DNA from: Dietzia massiliensis
Lineage (GTDB): Bacteria > Actinomycetota > Actinomycetes > Mycobacteriales > Mycobacteriaceae
DNA: 64,000 nt
Direction of reading: 5' to 3'
Assembly: GCF_018390595.1 (NCBI RefSeq)
Contig: NZ_JAHBAV010000006.1
Location: 1 to 64,000 of the forward strand
Part shown: positions 38,073-47,335 of the stretch, piece by piece
Position numbering within the stretch: position 1 is the stretch's first letter
How the letters are laid out: the number at the start of each line of letters is the position of its first letter
Made by a program: the position numbers and the translations under genes
Notes under the pieces: model-generated
Databases searched by the model: none
Seen by the model: the letters and a program-made list of their open reading frames with translations, nothing else
Told to the model about the DNA's origin: nothing

Positions 38073-38174
38073 TTGACGTGACAGCGCCGAGACAATTCTG
38101 TTACCTTCTTGGAGGCCACCGGGGAAGCCGGTCGGCTCACCGCTTCACCCCTCTAGACCCCGAGGTTTCCCCTG
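38073..38174 (+). promoter_or_regulatory. Promoter region and structured leader of the M23 peptidase gene
   Basis: TTGACG (38073-38078) is a good -35. TTACCT (38101-38106) is the best -10, but the 22-base spacing is long. The leader has a hairpin ACCGG-GGAAG-CCGGT (38118-38132). GGGGAA (38121-38126) is also complementary to TTCCCC (38167-38172) just before the start codon, so the two pairings compete. No known riboswitch consensus was recognised. Confidence 0.4.
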
Positions 38175-38891
38175 ATGTCCGACGCCACTCGCATCACCTT
38201 CGCCGAGCTCGCAGACCGACTCGGCGTCGAGGGTTCCGGCGCGACCGCCGGTCGCCACCGTGCAGCCCGTTCCTCCAACGCCGTGGGCCGCCTCGTCGCC
38301 GGCACCGTCGCCGGCGCGGCCCTCACCGGCGGCGCGGCCCTCGCCGCCGCCCCCGCCGCGTCCGCGCAGTCCGCCGAGATCGGCGTGGACCAGCTCACCG
38401 AGATGGCGCAGGGTGTCGTCCAGGGCATCGGACTCACCCCCGAGCAGCTGCGCGAGTACGCGATCGACCCGGCGATGTTCGGTTCGCTCGGCCTCCCGGC
38501 CGCCGGTGGTGCGCACGCCCCGACCTACGGCCCGATCACCTCCGGCTTCGGCCCGCGCTGGGGCACGTTCCACAACGGCACGGACTTCGGCGCCCCGATC
38601 GGCACCCCGATGTTCGCCGCCAAGTCGGGCACCGTCGTCGCGGCCGGGCCGGCGTCCGGGTACGGCCAGTGGATCCGCATCCAGACCGACGACGGGCACC
38701 TCCTCGAGTACGGCCACAACGATCAGAACTACGTCTCCGTGGGGCAGCGGGTCAACGCCGGCCAGGTCATCGGGACGGTCGGCAACCGTGGCTACTCCAC
38801 CGGGCCGCACCTCCACTTCGGTGTGCGGAACCCGGCCGGCCAGTGGATCGATCCCGTGCCGTGGCTGCTCGCCAACGGCATCGCGGTCTGA
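38175..38891 (+). CDS. Secreted M23 family metallopeptidase (LytM-type)
   Basis: The 238-residue protein carries a signal region (about 35-66, LVAGTVAGAALTGGAALAAA ending ASA-QS), after an unusually long positively charged N-terminal part. The mature C-terminus is an M23 zinc peptidase with HNGTDFGAPIGTPMFAAKSG near 133 (H-x-x-x-D) and the H-x-H motif in TGPHLHFGVRNP near 214. Such enzymes cut peptide cross-links in peptidoglycan. It has its own promoter and terminator and stands alone. There is no LysM or other cell-wall-binding domain. Confidence 0.93.
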   Translation: MSDATRITFAELADRLGVEGSGATAGRHRAARSSNAVGRLVAGTVAGAALTGGAALAAAPAASAQSAEIGVDQLTEMAQGVVQGIGLTPEQLREYAIDPAMFGSLGLPAAGGAHAPTYGPITSGFGPRWGTFHNGTDFGAPIGTPMFAAKSGTVVAAGPASGYGQWIRIQTDDGHLLEYGHNDQNYVSVGQRVNAGQVIGTVGNRGYSTGPHLHFGVRNPAGQWIDPVPWLLANGIAV

Positions 38892-38940
38892 TCGCGAGGG
38901 CCTCGCCGTCTGACCGGGCCATCCCGGCTCACGCACGCAC

Positions 38941-38974
38941 TGCGCCCCGCCTCCTCTGAAGGAGGCGGGGCGCA
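38941..38974 (+). terminator. Terminator after the M23 peptidase gene
   Basis: A perfect 14-bp GC-rich stem (TGCGCCCCGCCTCC and its complement) closes a TCTGAA loop, followed by TCGCTTTGTG. It is 49 bases after the stop codon. Confidence 0.85.
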
Positions 38975-39051
38975 TCGCTTTGTGCGGCCGGGCTCCGTGC
39001 GCTTCTGACAGAGTGGGTGGGGAGTATCCACATCTAATCGAGAGGCGATCC

Positions 39052-40137
39052 ATGTCGCAGACCGTGAAGGGCGTCATCGCCCGCAGCAAGGGTGCCGAGG
39101 TCGAACTGGTCGATGTCGTGGTGCCCGATCCGGGGCCCAACGATGTCATCGTTCGGGTGCAGGCGTGCGGCGTCTGCCATACCGATCTGGCGTACCGGGA
39201 CGGCGGCATCAACGACGAGTACCCCTTCCTCCTCGGCCACGAGGCCGCAGGAGTCGTCGAGACCGTCGGGGACCGCGTCACGCACGTGGCCGAGGGTGAC
39301 TACGTCGTCCTCAACTGGCGGGCGGTGTGTGGCGAGTGCCGTGCCTGCAAGCGCGGGCAGCTCGAGTACTGCTTCAACACCCACAACGCGTCGAAGCCGA
39401 TGACCCTCACCGACGGCACCGCGCTCACGCCCGCTCTCGGTATCGGGGCGTTCATCGACAAGACGCTGGTCCACGAGGGCCAGTGCACGAAGGTCGATCC
39501 GTCCGCCGATCCGGCGGTCGCCGGTCTGCTCGGCTGTGGCGTGATGGCCGGCATCGGTGCCGCGATCAACACCGGCAAGGTGACCCGCGGCCAGTCCGTG
39601 GCCGTGATCGGGTGCGGCGGTGTGGGCGTCGCCGCGATCGCCGGCGCGCGACTCGCGGGCGCCTCCGAGATCATCGCGGTGGACATCGACGACACCAAGC
39701 TCGAGTGGGCCAAGGACTTCGGGGCGACCCACACGGTCAACTCGACCTCCACGGACCCCGTCGCCGCGATCCGGGAGTCCACCGGCGGTTTCGGCGCAGA
39801 TGTCGTGATCGACGCGGTCGGCCGGCCCGAGACGTACGAGCAGGCGTTCTACGCCCGCGACCTCGCCGGCACGGTCGTCCTCGTGGGCGTCCCCACGCCG
39901 GAGATGCGCCTCGAGCTCCCGCTGCTGGACTTCTTCGGCCGCGGCGGGTCCCTCAAATCCTCCTGGTACGGCGACTGCCTGCCCGAGAGGGATTTCCCGA
40001 TGCTCGTCGACCTGCACCTGCAGGGTCGACTCCCGCTGGAGAAGTTCGTCTCCGAGCGGATCGGCATCGACGCCGTCGAGGCGGCGTTCGACGCCATGAA
40101 GTCCGGTTCCGTGCTGCGATCGGTGGTGACGTTGTGA
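39052..40137 (+). CDS. mscR: S-(hydroxymethyl)mycothiol dehydrogenase (mycothiol-dependent formaldehyde dehydrogenase)
   Basis: The 361-residue zinc-dependent medium-chain dehydrogenase oxidises the formaldehyde-mycothiol adduct and can also reduce S-nitrosomycothiol. [15 protein letters not shown] near 38 holds the catalytic zinc cysteine, [13 protein letters not shown] near 64 the second ligand. The structural zinc cysteines are in [15 protein letters not shown] near 96. The NAD-binding loop is [12 protein letters not shown] near 185. ATG 39052 has GAGAGG 6 bases upstream. It is coupled to the next MBL gene by a GTGA overlap; this pair matches Rv2259-Rv2260. Confidence 0.93.
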   Translation: MSQTVKGVIARSKGAEVELVDVVVPDPGPNDVIVRVQACGVCHTDLAYRDGGINDEYPFLLGHEAAGVVETVGDRVTHVAEGDYVVLNWRAVCGECRACKRGQLEYCFNTHNASKPMTLTDGTALTPALGIGAFIDKTLVHEGQCTKVDPSADPAVAGLLGCGVMAGIGAAINTGKVTRGQSVAVIGCGGVGVAAIAGARLAGASEIIAVDIDDTKLEWAKDFGATHTVNSTSTDPVAAIRESTGGFGADVVIDAVGRPETYEQAFYARDLAGTVVLVGVPTPEMRLELPLLDFFGRGGSLKSSWYGDCLPERDFPMLVDLHLQGRLPLEKFVSERIGIDAVEAAFDAMKSGSVLRSVVTL

Positions 40138-40793
40138 GTGAGATCTACACCAGCGCCGGCTACGCCGGTGGACTGCGTATCGAGAAGGTCATCACGAGCG
40201 GGATCTTCGCGCTCGACGGCGGCGAATGGGAGGTGGACAACAACATCTGGATCCTCGGGGACGACTCCGAGGTGTTCGTGATCGACGCGGCCCACACGGC
40301 CCAGCCGATCATCGACGCCGTCGGAGGGCGGAAGGTCAAGGGCATCCTGTGCTCGCACGCCCACAACGACCACATCACCGTCGCCCCCGAGCTGTCCGAG
40401 AAGTTCGATGCGCCGATCCTCGTGCACCCGGGCGACAAGATGTTGTGGGACGAGACGCATCCCGACGTGTCCCACCGTGAGCTGCAGGACGGTCAGCAGT
40501 TCGAGATCGCGGGCACCCGCGTCGACGTGATGAACACCCCCGGGCACTCGCCGGGCTCGTGCGTGTTCCACGTTCCCGAGGCGGGTGTCCTGTTCTCGGG
40601 CGACACGCTGTTCTCGGGCGGGCCGGGCGCCACCGGGCGCTCGTACTCGGACTTCCCGACGATCATCACCTCCATCCGCGAGCGGATCCTCACGCTCCCG
40701 GCGGAGACCCTCGTGCACACCGGTCACGGTGACGGCACGAAGGTCGGGGACGAGTCCCCGCACCTCGAGGAGTGGATCAGGCGCGGGCACTGA
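40134..40793 (+). CDS. Metallo-beta-lactamase fold hydrolase paired with mscR
   Basis: The 219-residue protein has the MBL metal motif [10 protein letters not shown] near 75 (H-x-H-x-D-H), then [13 protein letters not shown] near 138, [18 protein letters not shown] near 155 and [13 protein letters not shown] near 197, giving a complete two-metal site of the glyoxalase II type. GTG 40134 overlaps mscR. In that context it may hydrolyse S-formylmycothiol or another mycothiol thioester. This is inference from the operon. Confidence 0.9.
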   Translation: MSEIYTSAGYAGGLRIEKVITSGIFALDGGEWEVDNNIWILGDDSEVFVIDAAHTAQPIIDAVGGRKVKGILCSHAHNDHITVAPELSEKFDAPILVHPGDKMLWDETHPDVSHRELQDGQQFEIAGTRVDVMNTPGHSPGSCVFHVPEAGVLFSGDTLFSGGPGATGRSYSDFPTIITSIRERILTLPAETLVHTGHGDGTKVGDESPHLEEWIRRGH

Positions 40794-40811
40794 TACCCCG
40801 CGCAGAACCAG

Positions 40812-40865
40812 CCGGCCCGCGGTGGCCCGCCCGGTGTGACGCCGGGTGGTGTCGCCGCGGGCCGG
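40812..40865 (+). terminator. Branched GC-rich hairpin after the mscR-MBL operon
   Basis: The outer stem CCGGCCCGCGG pairs with CCGCGGGCCGG (11 bp, perfect). The inner stem CCCGG pairs with CCGGG around TGTGACG. It lies 18 bases after the stop and is followed by no T tract. The remaining 160 bases to the next gene contain nothing recognisable except its ribosome-binding site. Confidence 0.65.
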
Positions 40866-41029
40866 TCCCGTCCCGGCGGGCCGACCGGCTGTCAGACCCA
40901 CCGCTCGGCGGGCCGATACGGACCGCCGACGTCGGGCAGGATGGGAGTGGTCTGACGCGTCCACTGGGCGCCACCCTCGCAACCGCGTCGGGTGCGAGAG
41001 GGTCGGACCCACGAGGAGGAGTCACCGAC

Positions 41030-41479
41030 ATGGCCAGGGTCACCGCAACCAACACCATCGTCATCGAGGCACCGGTCGATGCCGTGACCACGGCGATCGC
41101 CGACTACGCCCGGGTCCGGCCGCGGATCCAGCCCGAACAGTTCAGCGCCTACCGGCTGATCGAGGGCGGGCAGGGCCACGGCACCGTCGCGGCCTGGAAC
41201 CTGCAGGCGACGAAGAAGCGCAACCGCGACGTCAAGGCGACCGTGACGGTGGACGACGCGGGCGCGCACTGGTCGCTCGTGGAGAAGGACGAGAACTCGT
41301 CCATGGCCACCACGTACACCGTCCGCGAGGCCACGGGCGGCTCGCTCGTCGAGATGACCACGTCCTGGGACGGAGCCGGGGGAGTGGGCGGGTTCTTCGA
41401 GCGGACCTTCGCGCCGGCCGGCCTCAAGCGCATCCAGCACCAGCTGCTGACCAACCTCAAGGCCGACATCGAGGGATAG
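41030..41479 (+). CDS. SRPBCC (START-like) family protein
   Basis: The 149-residue single-domain protein begins MARVTATNTIVIEAPVDAVT at ATG 41030, with GAGGAGGAG 9 bases upstream. The pattern of an initial strand, helix with IADYARVRP, then antiparallel strands with TVAAWNLQ and MTTSWDGAGG, and a final amphipathic helix (LKRIQHQLLTNLKADIEG) is that of polyketide cyclase/dehydrase-like SRPBCC proteins, which bind hydrophobic ligands. M. tuberculosis has comparable small proteins near polA. The ligand is unknown. Confidence 0.85.
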   Translation: MARVTATNTIVIEAPVDAVTTAIADYARVRPRIQPEQFSAYRLIEGGQGHGTVAAWNLQATKKRNRDVKATVTVDDAGAHWSLVEKDENSSMATTYTVREATGGSLVEMTTSWDGAGGVGGFFERTFAPAGLKRIQHQLLTNLKADIEG

Positions 41480-41542
41480 CTCCCTGGGGCGGGTGCTGAA
41501 CGGCGTAGCGCTCCGGCCACGGTGCGGAACGGTGCGGCGAGG

Positions 41543-41619
41543 TGGTGCCCCCGGTCGGACTCGAACCGACACTGGACGGGTTTTGAATCCGTTGCCTCTG
41601 CCAATTGGGCTACGGGGGC
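41543..41619 (-). tRNA. tRNA with anticodon CAA and short variable arm (nominally tRNA-Leu)
   Basis: On the minus strand a full cloverleaf is seen: acceptor GCCCCCG/CGGGGGC, D arm GCCC...AGGC, anticodon stem ACGGA/CCCGT with loop TTCAAAA (anticodon CAA), a 5-base variable region, T arm GTCGG-TTCGAGT-CCGAC, and an encoded 3' CCA. CAA would read UUG leucine codons, but bacterial tRNA-Leu normally has a long variable arm, which is absent. The closing pair of the anticodon stem is an A-C mismatch. The amino-acid identity is therefore uncertain. Confidence 0.85.
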
Positions 41620-41686
41620 GAGCGCGGCGAGCCGCTGGTCGGTGAGTCTAACCGACGACCGATGAGCGCCTGTCCGACGCCCGCCC

Positions 41687-41692
41687 TAGAGT
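41687..41692 (+). promoter_or_regulatory. -10 element of a leaderless polA promoter
   Basis: TAGAGT ends 6 bases before GTG 41699. There is no ribosome-binding site, so a leaderless transcript is likely. Confidence 0.55.
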
Positions 41693-41698
41693 GGCCGT

Positions 41699-44482
41699 GT
41701 GAGCACCACGAGCCAGACCACAGACGCCACCACCGCCGCCCCCGCTTCCGCCGCCCAAGGGGAGGGGCCGGCGAGGCTGCTGTTGCTGGACGGGCACTCG
41801 CTGGCGTTCCGCGCGTTCTACGCACTGCCGGCGGAGAACTTCTCCACCGCGTCCGGTCAGCACACCAACGCCGTCTACGGCTTCCTGTCGATGGTGGCCA
41901 ATCTCGTCACCGAGGAGGAGCCCACCCACCTCGCCGTGGCGTTCGACGTCTCACGGGCCACGCTGCACCGCACGGCCGAGTACCCCGAGTACAAGTCGAC
42001 CCGTTCGGCCGCCCCGGAGGAGTTCAAGGGGCAGATCGAACTCATCCAAGAGGCGCTCGCCGCCCTCGGGGTACGGACGCTCTCGCTCGAGGGGCACGAG
42101 GCCGACGACATCATCGCCACGCTCGCGACAGGCGCCGCGCACTCGGACGACGCCCGGATCCTCATCTGTACCGGTGACCGCGACGCGCTGCAGCTCGTCT
42201 CCGACGCCGTCACCGTGCTCTACCCGGTCAAGGGCGTCTCGGAGCTCGCGCGCTTCACACCCGAGGCGGTCGAGGCGAAGTACGGCGTCACGCCGGCCCA
42301 GTACCCGGACGTCGCCGCGCTGCGCGGCGACAGTTCCGACAACCTGCCGGGGGTGCCGAAGGTCGGCGACAAGACCGCCGCCAAGTGGATCACCCAGTAC
42401 GGCAGCCTGTCCGAGCTCATCGCGCACGCGGACGAGATCAAGGGCAAAGTGGGGGAGAGCTTCCGCGAACACCTTCCGCAGGTCCAGCTCAACCGCCGGA
42501 TCACCGAGCTCACCCGGGACCTGGACCTGGGCGTCGAGCTCACCGACCTGGTCCGCTCCACCCCGGAGCGCGGCGATGTCAACGCACTGTTCGACCGGTT
42601 GGAATTCGGGCCCCAGGCCCGCGACCGCTTCCTGTCGGCTTTCCTGCCCGAGGGAGCCCCGGAGCCCGCCGCCGAGGTCGAGCTCGAGCAGGCGGCGCTC
42701 CTGCACGCCGGCGAGGTCTCGGACTGGCTCGCAGCGCACGCGCCGGCCGGGCAGCGGCACGGCCTCGTCGTCGTCGGCCCCTCCCGGCCCGGTGCCGGTG
42801 ACGCACAGACCGTCACCATCGCCGCCGCGGGCGGCGCCTCCGCCCACCTGGATCTCGCGGCGATCGGACCCGACGACGAGCAGGCCCTCCAGGGCTGGCT
42901 CGGGGACGACGCCGTCCACAAGGCGGTCCACGACGCCAAGGCCGCCACCCACGCGCTGATGGGGCGCGACCTACGTCTCGGCGGCGTCACGATGGACGTC
43001 GCACTGGCGGCGTACCTCGTGCGCCCGGGGCAGCGCAGCTACGGACTCGCCGAACTCTTCCAACGCCACCTGCGCCGCGAACTCCCGGAGGCGGAGGCGG
43101 CGGAGAAGCAGCTGTCGCTCCTCGACGAGGTCGACGACGCCGAGGCCGCCCAGAGGGCCGCCGACGCCGCCGCGACCCGCGCCCGCGCGGTGGTCGACCT
43201 CGCCGAGCGCCTGGACGTGGAGCTGGAGCAGGTGCACGGCGCAACCCTCATGGCGGAGATGGAGCTTCCTCTCGTGCCGGTGCTCGCTCGGATGGAGTCC
43301 ATCGGCATCGCGGTCGACGCCTCCGCGCTGGACGGACTGCGCGACGACTTCGCCGACCGTGGCCGGCAGGCGGCCGAGGCCGCGTACGCCGCGATCGGGG
43401 GCGAGCAGATCAACCTCGGTTCGCCCAAGCAGCTCCAGGTGGTCCTGTTCGAGACGCTCGGGATGCCCAAGACCAAGAAGACCAAGACCGGGTACACCAC
43501 CGACGCCAAGGCGCTGGAGGAGCTGCTCGCCAAGGAGACGGGCGACACCCCGGGGCGGGCCTTCCTCGAGGCGCTGCTCCTGCACCGTGAGACGACGAAG
43601 ATGCGCACGACCGTCGAGGGGCTGATCAAGACCATCGGCGACGACCGACGCATCCACACCACCTTCAACCAGACCGTCGCCGCCACCGGCCGCCTGTCCT
43701 CCACCGACCCCAACCTGCAGAACATCCCCGTCCGCACCGAGGACGGCCGGCGCATCCGCGGCTCGTTCGTCGTGGGTGAGGGGTACGACTGCCTGCTCAC
43801 CGCCGACTACAGCCAGATCGAGATGCGCGTCATGGCGCACCTGTCCGGCGACGCCGGCCTCATCGAGGCCTTCCGCACCGGCGAGGACCTGCACTCGTTC
43901 GTGGGGTCCCGGGCGTTCGGCGTGCCGATCGACCAGGTCACCCCGGAGCTGAGGCGTCGCGTCAAGGCCATGAGCTACGGCCTCGCCTACGGGCTCAGCG
44001 CCTTCGGCCTCGCCGCCCAGCTCGGTATCAGCCAGGGCGAGGCGCGCGAGCAGATGGAGGCGTACTTCTCCCGCTTCGGCGGGGTCCGCGACTACCTCCA
44101 GGCGGTCGTCGAGCAGGCCCGGAAGGACGGGTACACCGAAACACTCTTCGGCCGTCGGCGCTATCTTCCCGAGCTCAACTCGGACAACCGGCTCAAGCGC
44201 GAGAACGCCGAACGTGCGGCCCTCAACGCGCCGATCCAGGGGACCGCCGCGGACATCATCAAGGCCGCGATGCTCAAGGTCGACGCCGACCTCACCGCAC
44301 GGGGACTGAAGAGTCGCCTGCTCCTCCAGGTCCACGACGAGCTGGTGCTCGAGGTGGCGCCCGGCGAACTGGACGAGGTCCGTGGCCTGGTGGTGGACCG
44401 CATGTACTCCGCGATCGAGTTGGACGTGCCGCTGGACGTGTCGACCGGCACCGGTCCGAACTGGGACTCCGCCGCCCACTGA
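41699..44482 (+). CDS. polA: DNA polymerase I
   Basis: The 927-residue repair and Okazaki-fragment polymerase has an N-terminal 5'-3' exonuclease domain (LLLLDGHSLAFRAFYA near 22, GHEADDIIATLATG near 134, GDSSDNLPGVPKVGDKTAAK near 208). A 3'-5' exonuclease-like region (about 330-520) appears to lack the usual acidic residues. The polymerase domain has motif A DYSQIEMRVMAHLSGD near 702, motif B RRRVKAMSYGLAYGLSAFG near 752 and motif C LQVHDELVLEV near 876. The length is normal for actinobacteria. GTG 41699 is probably leaderless. Confidence 0.98.
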   Translation: MSTTSQTTDATTAAPASAAQGEGPARLLLLDGHSLAFRAFYALPAENFSTASGQHTNAVYGFLSMVANLVTEEEPTHLAVAFDVSRATLHRTAEYPEYKSTRSAAPEEFKGQIELIQEALAALGVRTLSLEGHEADDIIATLATGAAHSDDARILICTGDRDALQLVSDAVTVLYPVKGVSELARFTPEAVEAKYGVTPAQYPDVAALRGDSSDNLPGVPKVGDKTAAKWITQYGSLSELIAHADEIKGKVGESFREHLPQVQLNRRITELTRDLDLGVELTDLVRSTPERGDVNALFDRLEFGPQARDRFLSAFLPEGAPEPAAEVELEQAALLHAGEVSDWLAAHAPAGQRHGLVVVGPSRPGAGDAQTVTIAAAGGASAHLDLAAIGPDDEQALQGWLGDDAVHKAVHDAKAATHALMGRDLRLGGVTMDVALAAYLVRPGQRSYGLAELFQRHLRRELPEAEAAEKQLSLLDEVDDAEAAQRAADAAATRARAVVDLAERLDVELEQVHGATLMAEMELPLVPVLARMESIGIAVDASALDGLRDDFADRGRQAAEAAYAAIGGEQINLGSPKQLQVVLFETLGMPKTKKTKTGYTTDAKALEELLAKETGDTPGRAFLEALLLHRETTKMRTTVEGLIKTIGDDRRIHTTFNQTVAATGRLSSTDPNLQNIPVRTEDGRRIRGSFVVGEGYDCLLTADYSQIEMRVMAHLSGDAGLIEAFRTGEDLHSFVGSRAFGVPIDQVTPELRRRVKAMSYGLAYGLSAFGLAAQLGISQGEAREQMEAYFSRFGGVRDYLQAVVEQARKDGYTETLFGRRRYLPELNSDNRLKRENAERAALNAPIQGTAADIIKAAMLKVDADLTARGLKSRLLLQVHDELVLEVAPGELDEVRGLVVDRMYSAIELDVPLDVSTGTGPNWDSAAH

Positions 44483-44565
44483 CCGGGCCGGTGCGGGTGG
44501 GGGCGACCGGCGCGACGGAACCACGACGCGACAGAGATCACTGGGCCCGAACAGGTCGATTGGTT

Positions 44566-44593
44566 TTGAGCCGGTCCCCGTATGCCCTAGGTT
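44566..44593 (+). promoter_or_regulatory. Promoter of the amino-acid ABC transporter operon
   Basis: TTGAGC (44566-44571) and TAGGTT (44588-44593) are separated by 16 bases, a reasonable sigma-70-type promoter about 40 bases before the first gene. Confidence 0.55.
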
Positions 44594-44634
44594 CATTGCA
44601 GATTCGGCTTCCCGACGCCTGAAAGGGCACCCAC

Positions 44635-45537
44635 ATGACCCTCACCTCACGGCGCGGCCTGCGTGTTGCCCTTGCCATGACCGCCACCGCAGCCCTCGCC
44701 CTGACCGGCTGCACCACCAACACCGAGGGCCCGCAGGATTCCGGGGAGCCCCGCGAGGAGGTGTCGCTGGAGGCCGACGAGTCGATCGCCGCGCTCGTGC
44801 CCGCCGAGATCCGCGACAAGGGCGTCATCGTGATCGGCACCAACCCGCCGTACGCCCCCAACGAGTTCAAGGACGAGAACGGCGAGATCGTCGGCTTCGA
44901 CATCGACGTGATGACCGCCGTCGCCCAGCTCATGGGACTCCGCGCCGAATTCCGCGAGTCGGATTTCGACCGGATCATCCCGGCGATCGAGGGCGGCACC
45001 ATGGACATGGGCGCCTCGTCCTTCACCGTCAACGACGAGCGCCTCAAGACCGTCGACTTCGTGACCTACTTCGAGGCCGGGATCCAGTGGGCGTCGGCCG
45101 CCGGCAACGACGTGGACCCCGACGACGCCTGCGGACTGAGCGTGGCCGTCCAGCAGACCACCGTCTCCGACCAGGAGGACGTGCCCGCTCGGAGCAAGGC
45201 CTGCACCGACGCCGGCAAGCCCGCGATCGAGAAGGTCCAGTTCGATTCCCAGGACGAGGCCTCCACGGCCGTTGCGCTGGGCAAGGTCGACGCGATGTCC
45301 GCCGATTCGCCGATCACCGCGTACGCCGTCAAGCAGTCCGAGGGCAAGATGCAGCTCGCCGGCGACGTCTTCGACGCGGCCCCATACGGCTGGCCGGTGC
45401 GCAAGGGCTCCGAGCTGACCGCGGCCCTCGAGGCCGCCGCCGACAAGCTGATCGAGACCGGCGACTTCGAGAAGATCGCCCAGAACTGGGGCGTCGAGGA
45501 CGGCATGATCGACGACGCCGAGATCCGGAAGGGCTGA
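44635..45537 (+). CDS. ABC transporter substrate-binding lipoprotein (polar amino-acid type)
   Basis: The 300-residue protein has a signal sequence with lipobox LALTGC (Cys about 24), so it is lipid-anchored outside the membrane. The solute-binding domain (SBP_bac_3) shows GVIVIGTNPPYAPNEFKDEN near 63, EIVGFDIDVMTAVAQLMGL near 84 and RIIPAIEGGTMDMGASSFTV near 113. GTNPPYAP followed by GFDID is typical of GlnH/FliY-like binding proteins. It starts a three-gene operon with permease and ATPase. The substrate, likely a polar amino acid, is not determined. Confidence 0.95.
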   Translation: MTLTSRRGLRVALAMTATAALALTGCTTNTEGPQDSGEPREEVSLEADESIAALVPAEIRDKGVIVIGTNPPYAPNEFKDENGEIVGFDIDVMTAVAQLMGLRAEFRESDFDRIIPAIEGGTMDMGASSFTVNDERLKTVDFVTYFEAGIQWASAAGNDVDPDDACGLSVAVQQTTVSDQEDVPARSKACTDAGKPAIEKVQFDSQDEASTAVALGKVDAMSADSPITAYAVKQSEGKMQLAGDVFDAAPYGWPVRKGSELTAALEAAADKLIETGDFEKIAQNWGVEDGMIDDAEIRKG

Positions 45538-45548
45538 GGGAACGCCAG

Positions 45549-46532
45549 GTGAGCACCGCGGAGAGGGGGGCCGGGGCCCCCGCGGCGGACGCCCCGGAAC
45601 CCATCAAGGCCGTACCGCTACGGCACCCGTGGCGCTGGGTGTCGGCGACGATCGTCCTCGTCCTGGTCTTCCTGTTCGTCTGGGGCGCGGCGACCAACCC
45701 GGCCTACGGCTGGGACACGTACGCCCGCTACCTGTTCGACACCAGGTTCGGGATGGCCGTGTTCTACACCATCGCGCTGACCGTGCTGTCGATGACCCTG
45801 GCCGTGGTTCTCGGCGTCATCCTCTCGGTCATGAGGATGAGCGCCAACCCGGTGCTCAAGGCCGTGGCGTGGGTCTACCTGTGGATCTTCCGCGGAACCC
45901 CTGTCTACGTCCAGCTGCTGTTCTGGGGACTGATCTTCACCATCTACCGACAGGTGCAGTTCGGCATCCCCTTCACCGACATCGACTTCATCCGGTTCGA
46001 CGACACCATGGTGCTCTACTCGGCCTTCTGGTTGGCCGTGGTGGGCCTGGCGATGAACGAGGCCGCCTACATGGCCGAGATCGTGCGGGCCGGCATCTCG
46101 TCGGTGCCGGAAGGTCAGGCGGAGGCGTCCACCGCCCTCGGCATGACGTGGGGGCAGACCATGCGGCGCACGATCCTGCCGCAGGCGATGCGCGTGATCA
46201 TCCCGCCGACGGGCAACGAGTTCATCTCGATGCTCAAGACCACCTCGCTCGTCGTGGCGATCCCGTTCTCCGGGGAGTTGTACGGTCAGGCGCGCGACAT
46301 CTCGGGCGTCAACTTCCAGCCGATCCCGCTCCTCCTGGTCGCGGCCACGTGGTACCTCGTCATCACCAGCGTTCTCATGGTGGGGCAGCACTTCCTCGAG
46401 AAGAGGTTCTCGCGCGGGGCGACCCGCCAGCTCACCGGCAAGCAACTGCGCGCGCTCGCCGACGCGGACGGTCTCACGCCGTCCTCCCTCGCCGCGGCCG
46501 AGGCCGCCGACCCGTCCGGAGGTAGGCGATGA
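45549..46532 (+). CDS. Amino-acid ABC transporter permease (HisM/GlnP type)
   Basis: The 327-residue permease starts at GTG 45549 and has an N-terminal cytoplasmic stretch of about 30 residues before the first helix. About five to six transmembrane segments are seen, with [15 protein letters not shown] near 116 (the HisM/GlnP signature) and the EAA loop [20 protein letters not shown] near 197, which docks to the ATPase. The C-terminal 50 residues are hydrophilic. The stop overlaps the ATPase start (ATGA). A single permease would act as a homodimer. Confidence 0.96.
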   Translation: MSTAERGAGAPAADAPEPIKAVPLRHPWRWVSATIVLVLVFLFVWGAATNPAYGWDTYARYLFDTRFGMAVFYTIALTVLSMTLAVVLGVILSVMRMSANPVLKAVAWVYLWIFRGTPVYVQLLFWGLIFTIYRQVQFGIPFTDIDFIRFDDTMVLYSAFWLAVVGLAMNEAAYMAEIVRAGISSVPEGQAEASTALGMTWGQTMRRTILPQAMRVIIPPTGNEFISMLKTTSLVVAIPFSGELYGQARDISGVNFQPIPLLLVAATWYLVITSVLMVGQHFLEKRFSRGATRQLTGKQLRALADADGLTPSSLAAAEAADPSGGRR

Positions 46533-47290
46533 CGCCGATGGTCAAGGCCGACCAGGTGGTCAAGAACTTCGGTTCCCTGAAGGTGCTCAAGGGGATCTCC
46601 CTGGAGGTGGCTGCGGGTGAGGTCCTCTGCCTGGTGGGACCCTCCGGTTCGGGGAAGTCCACCTTTCTGCGCTGCATCAACCACCTCGAGAAGGTCGACG
46701 CCGGTCGGCTCTACGTGGACGGCGACCTGGTGGGCTACCGCGAGAAGGGCGACAAGCTCTACGAGATTTCGCCCGCGGAGGCGGCCCGCCAGCGCCGCGA
46801 CATCGGGATGGTCTTCCAGCACTTCAACCTGTTCCTGCACCGCACCGCGCTCGAGAACGTCATCGAGGCACCGATGCTGGTGAAGGGACAGTCGCGGGCG
46901 GAGGCCACCGAGCGTGCCCGCGAACTGCTCGACATGGTCGGGCTCGGCGCCAAGGCCGACGCCTACCCGGCGCAGCTGTCCGGTGGGCAGCAGCAGCGCG
47001 TCGCGATCGCCCGTGCGCTCGCGATGGACCCCAAGCTCATGCTCTTCGACGAGCCCACCTCGGCGCTCGACCCGGAGCTCGTGGGTGAGGTGCTCGGCGT
47101 GATGCGGGAGCTCGCCGATGCGGGGATGACCATGGTCGTGGTGACCCACGAGATGGGTTTCGCGCGTGAGGTCGCCGACACCGTGGCGTTCATGGACAAC
47201 GGCGTCGTCGTGGAAGCCGGCAAGCCCGCCGACGTGCTCGCCAGGCCGACTCACCAGCGCACCAAGGACTTCCTGTCGAAGATCCTCTGA
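46529..47290 (+). CDS. Amino-acid ABC transporter ATP-binding protein (GlnQ type)
   Basis: The 253-residue ATPase has Walker [10 protein letters not shown] near 37, the Q-loop [17 protein letters not shown] near 95, the signature [19 protein letters not shown] near 151, Walker [15 protein letters not shown] near 171 and the H-loop [15 protein letters not shown] near 204. FNLF...T..ENV is typical of the polar amino-acid subfamily. It powers import through the permease and binding protein encoded just upstream. ATG 46529 overlaps the permease stop. Confidence 0.97.
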   Translation: MTPMVKADQVVKNFGSLKVLKGISLEVAAGEVLCLVGPSGSGKSTFLRCINHLEKVDAGRLYVDGDLVGYREKGDKLYEISPAEAARQRRDIGMVFQHFNLFLHRTALENVIEAPMLVKGQSRAEATERARELLDMVGLGAKADAYPAQLSGGQQQRVAIARALAMDPKLMLFDEPTSALDPELVGEVLGVMRELADAGMTMVVVTHEMGFAREVADTVAFMDNGVVVEAGKPADVLARPTHQRTKDFLSKIL

Positions 47291-47305
47291 GCGCACGCGC
47301 CGAGC

Positions 47306-47330
47306 GCCGGCCGGGATGACCCCGGCCGGC
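47306..47330. terminator. Hairpin terminator between the ABC operon and the convergent methyltransferase gene
   Basis: A perfect 10-bp stem (GCCGGCCGGG/CCCGGCCGGC) with an ATGAC loop sits 15 bases after the ABC operon and 5 bases past the opposing gene, so it can serve both. Confidence 0.75.
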
Positions 47331-47335
47331 GGGTG

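Noticed and set aside
40892..41572. Minus-strand frame ending in a plausible-looking tail (PDVGGPYRPAERWV)
   Set aside because: Most of the frame is antisense to the SRPBCC gene and overlaps the tRNA, and there is no supporting ribosome-binding site.
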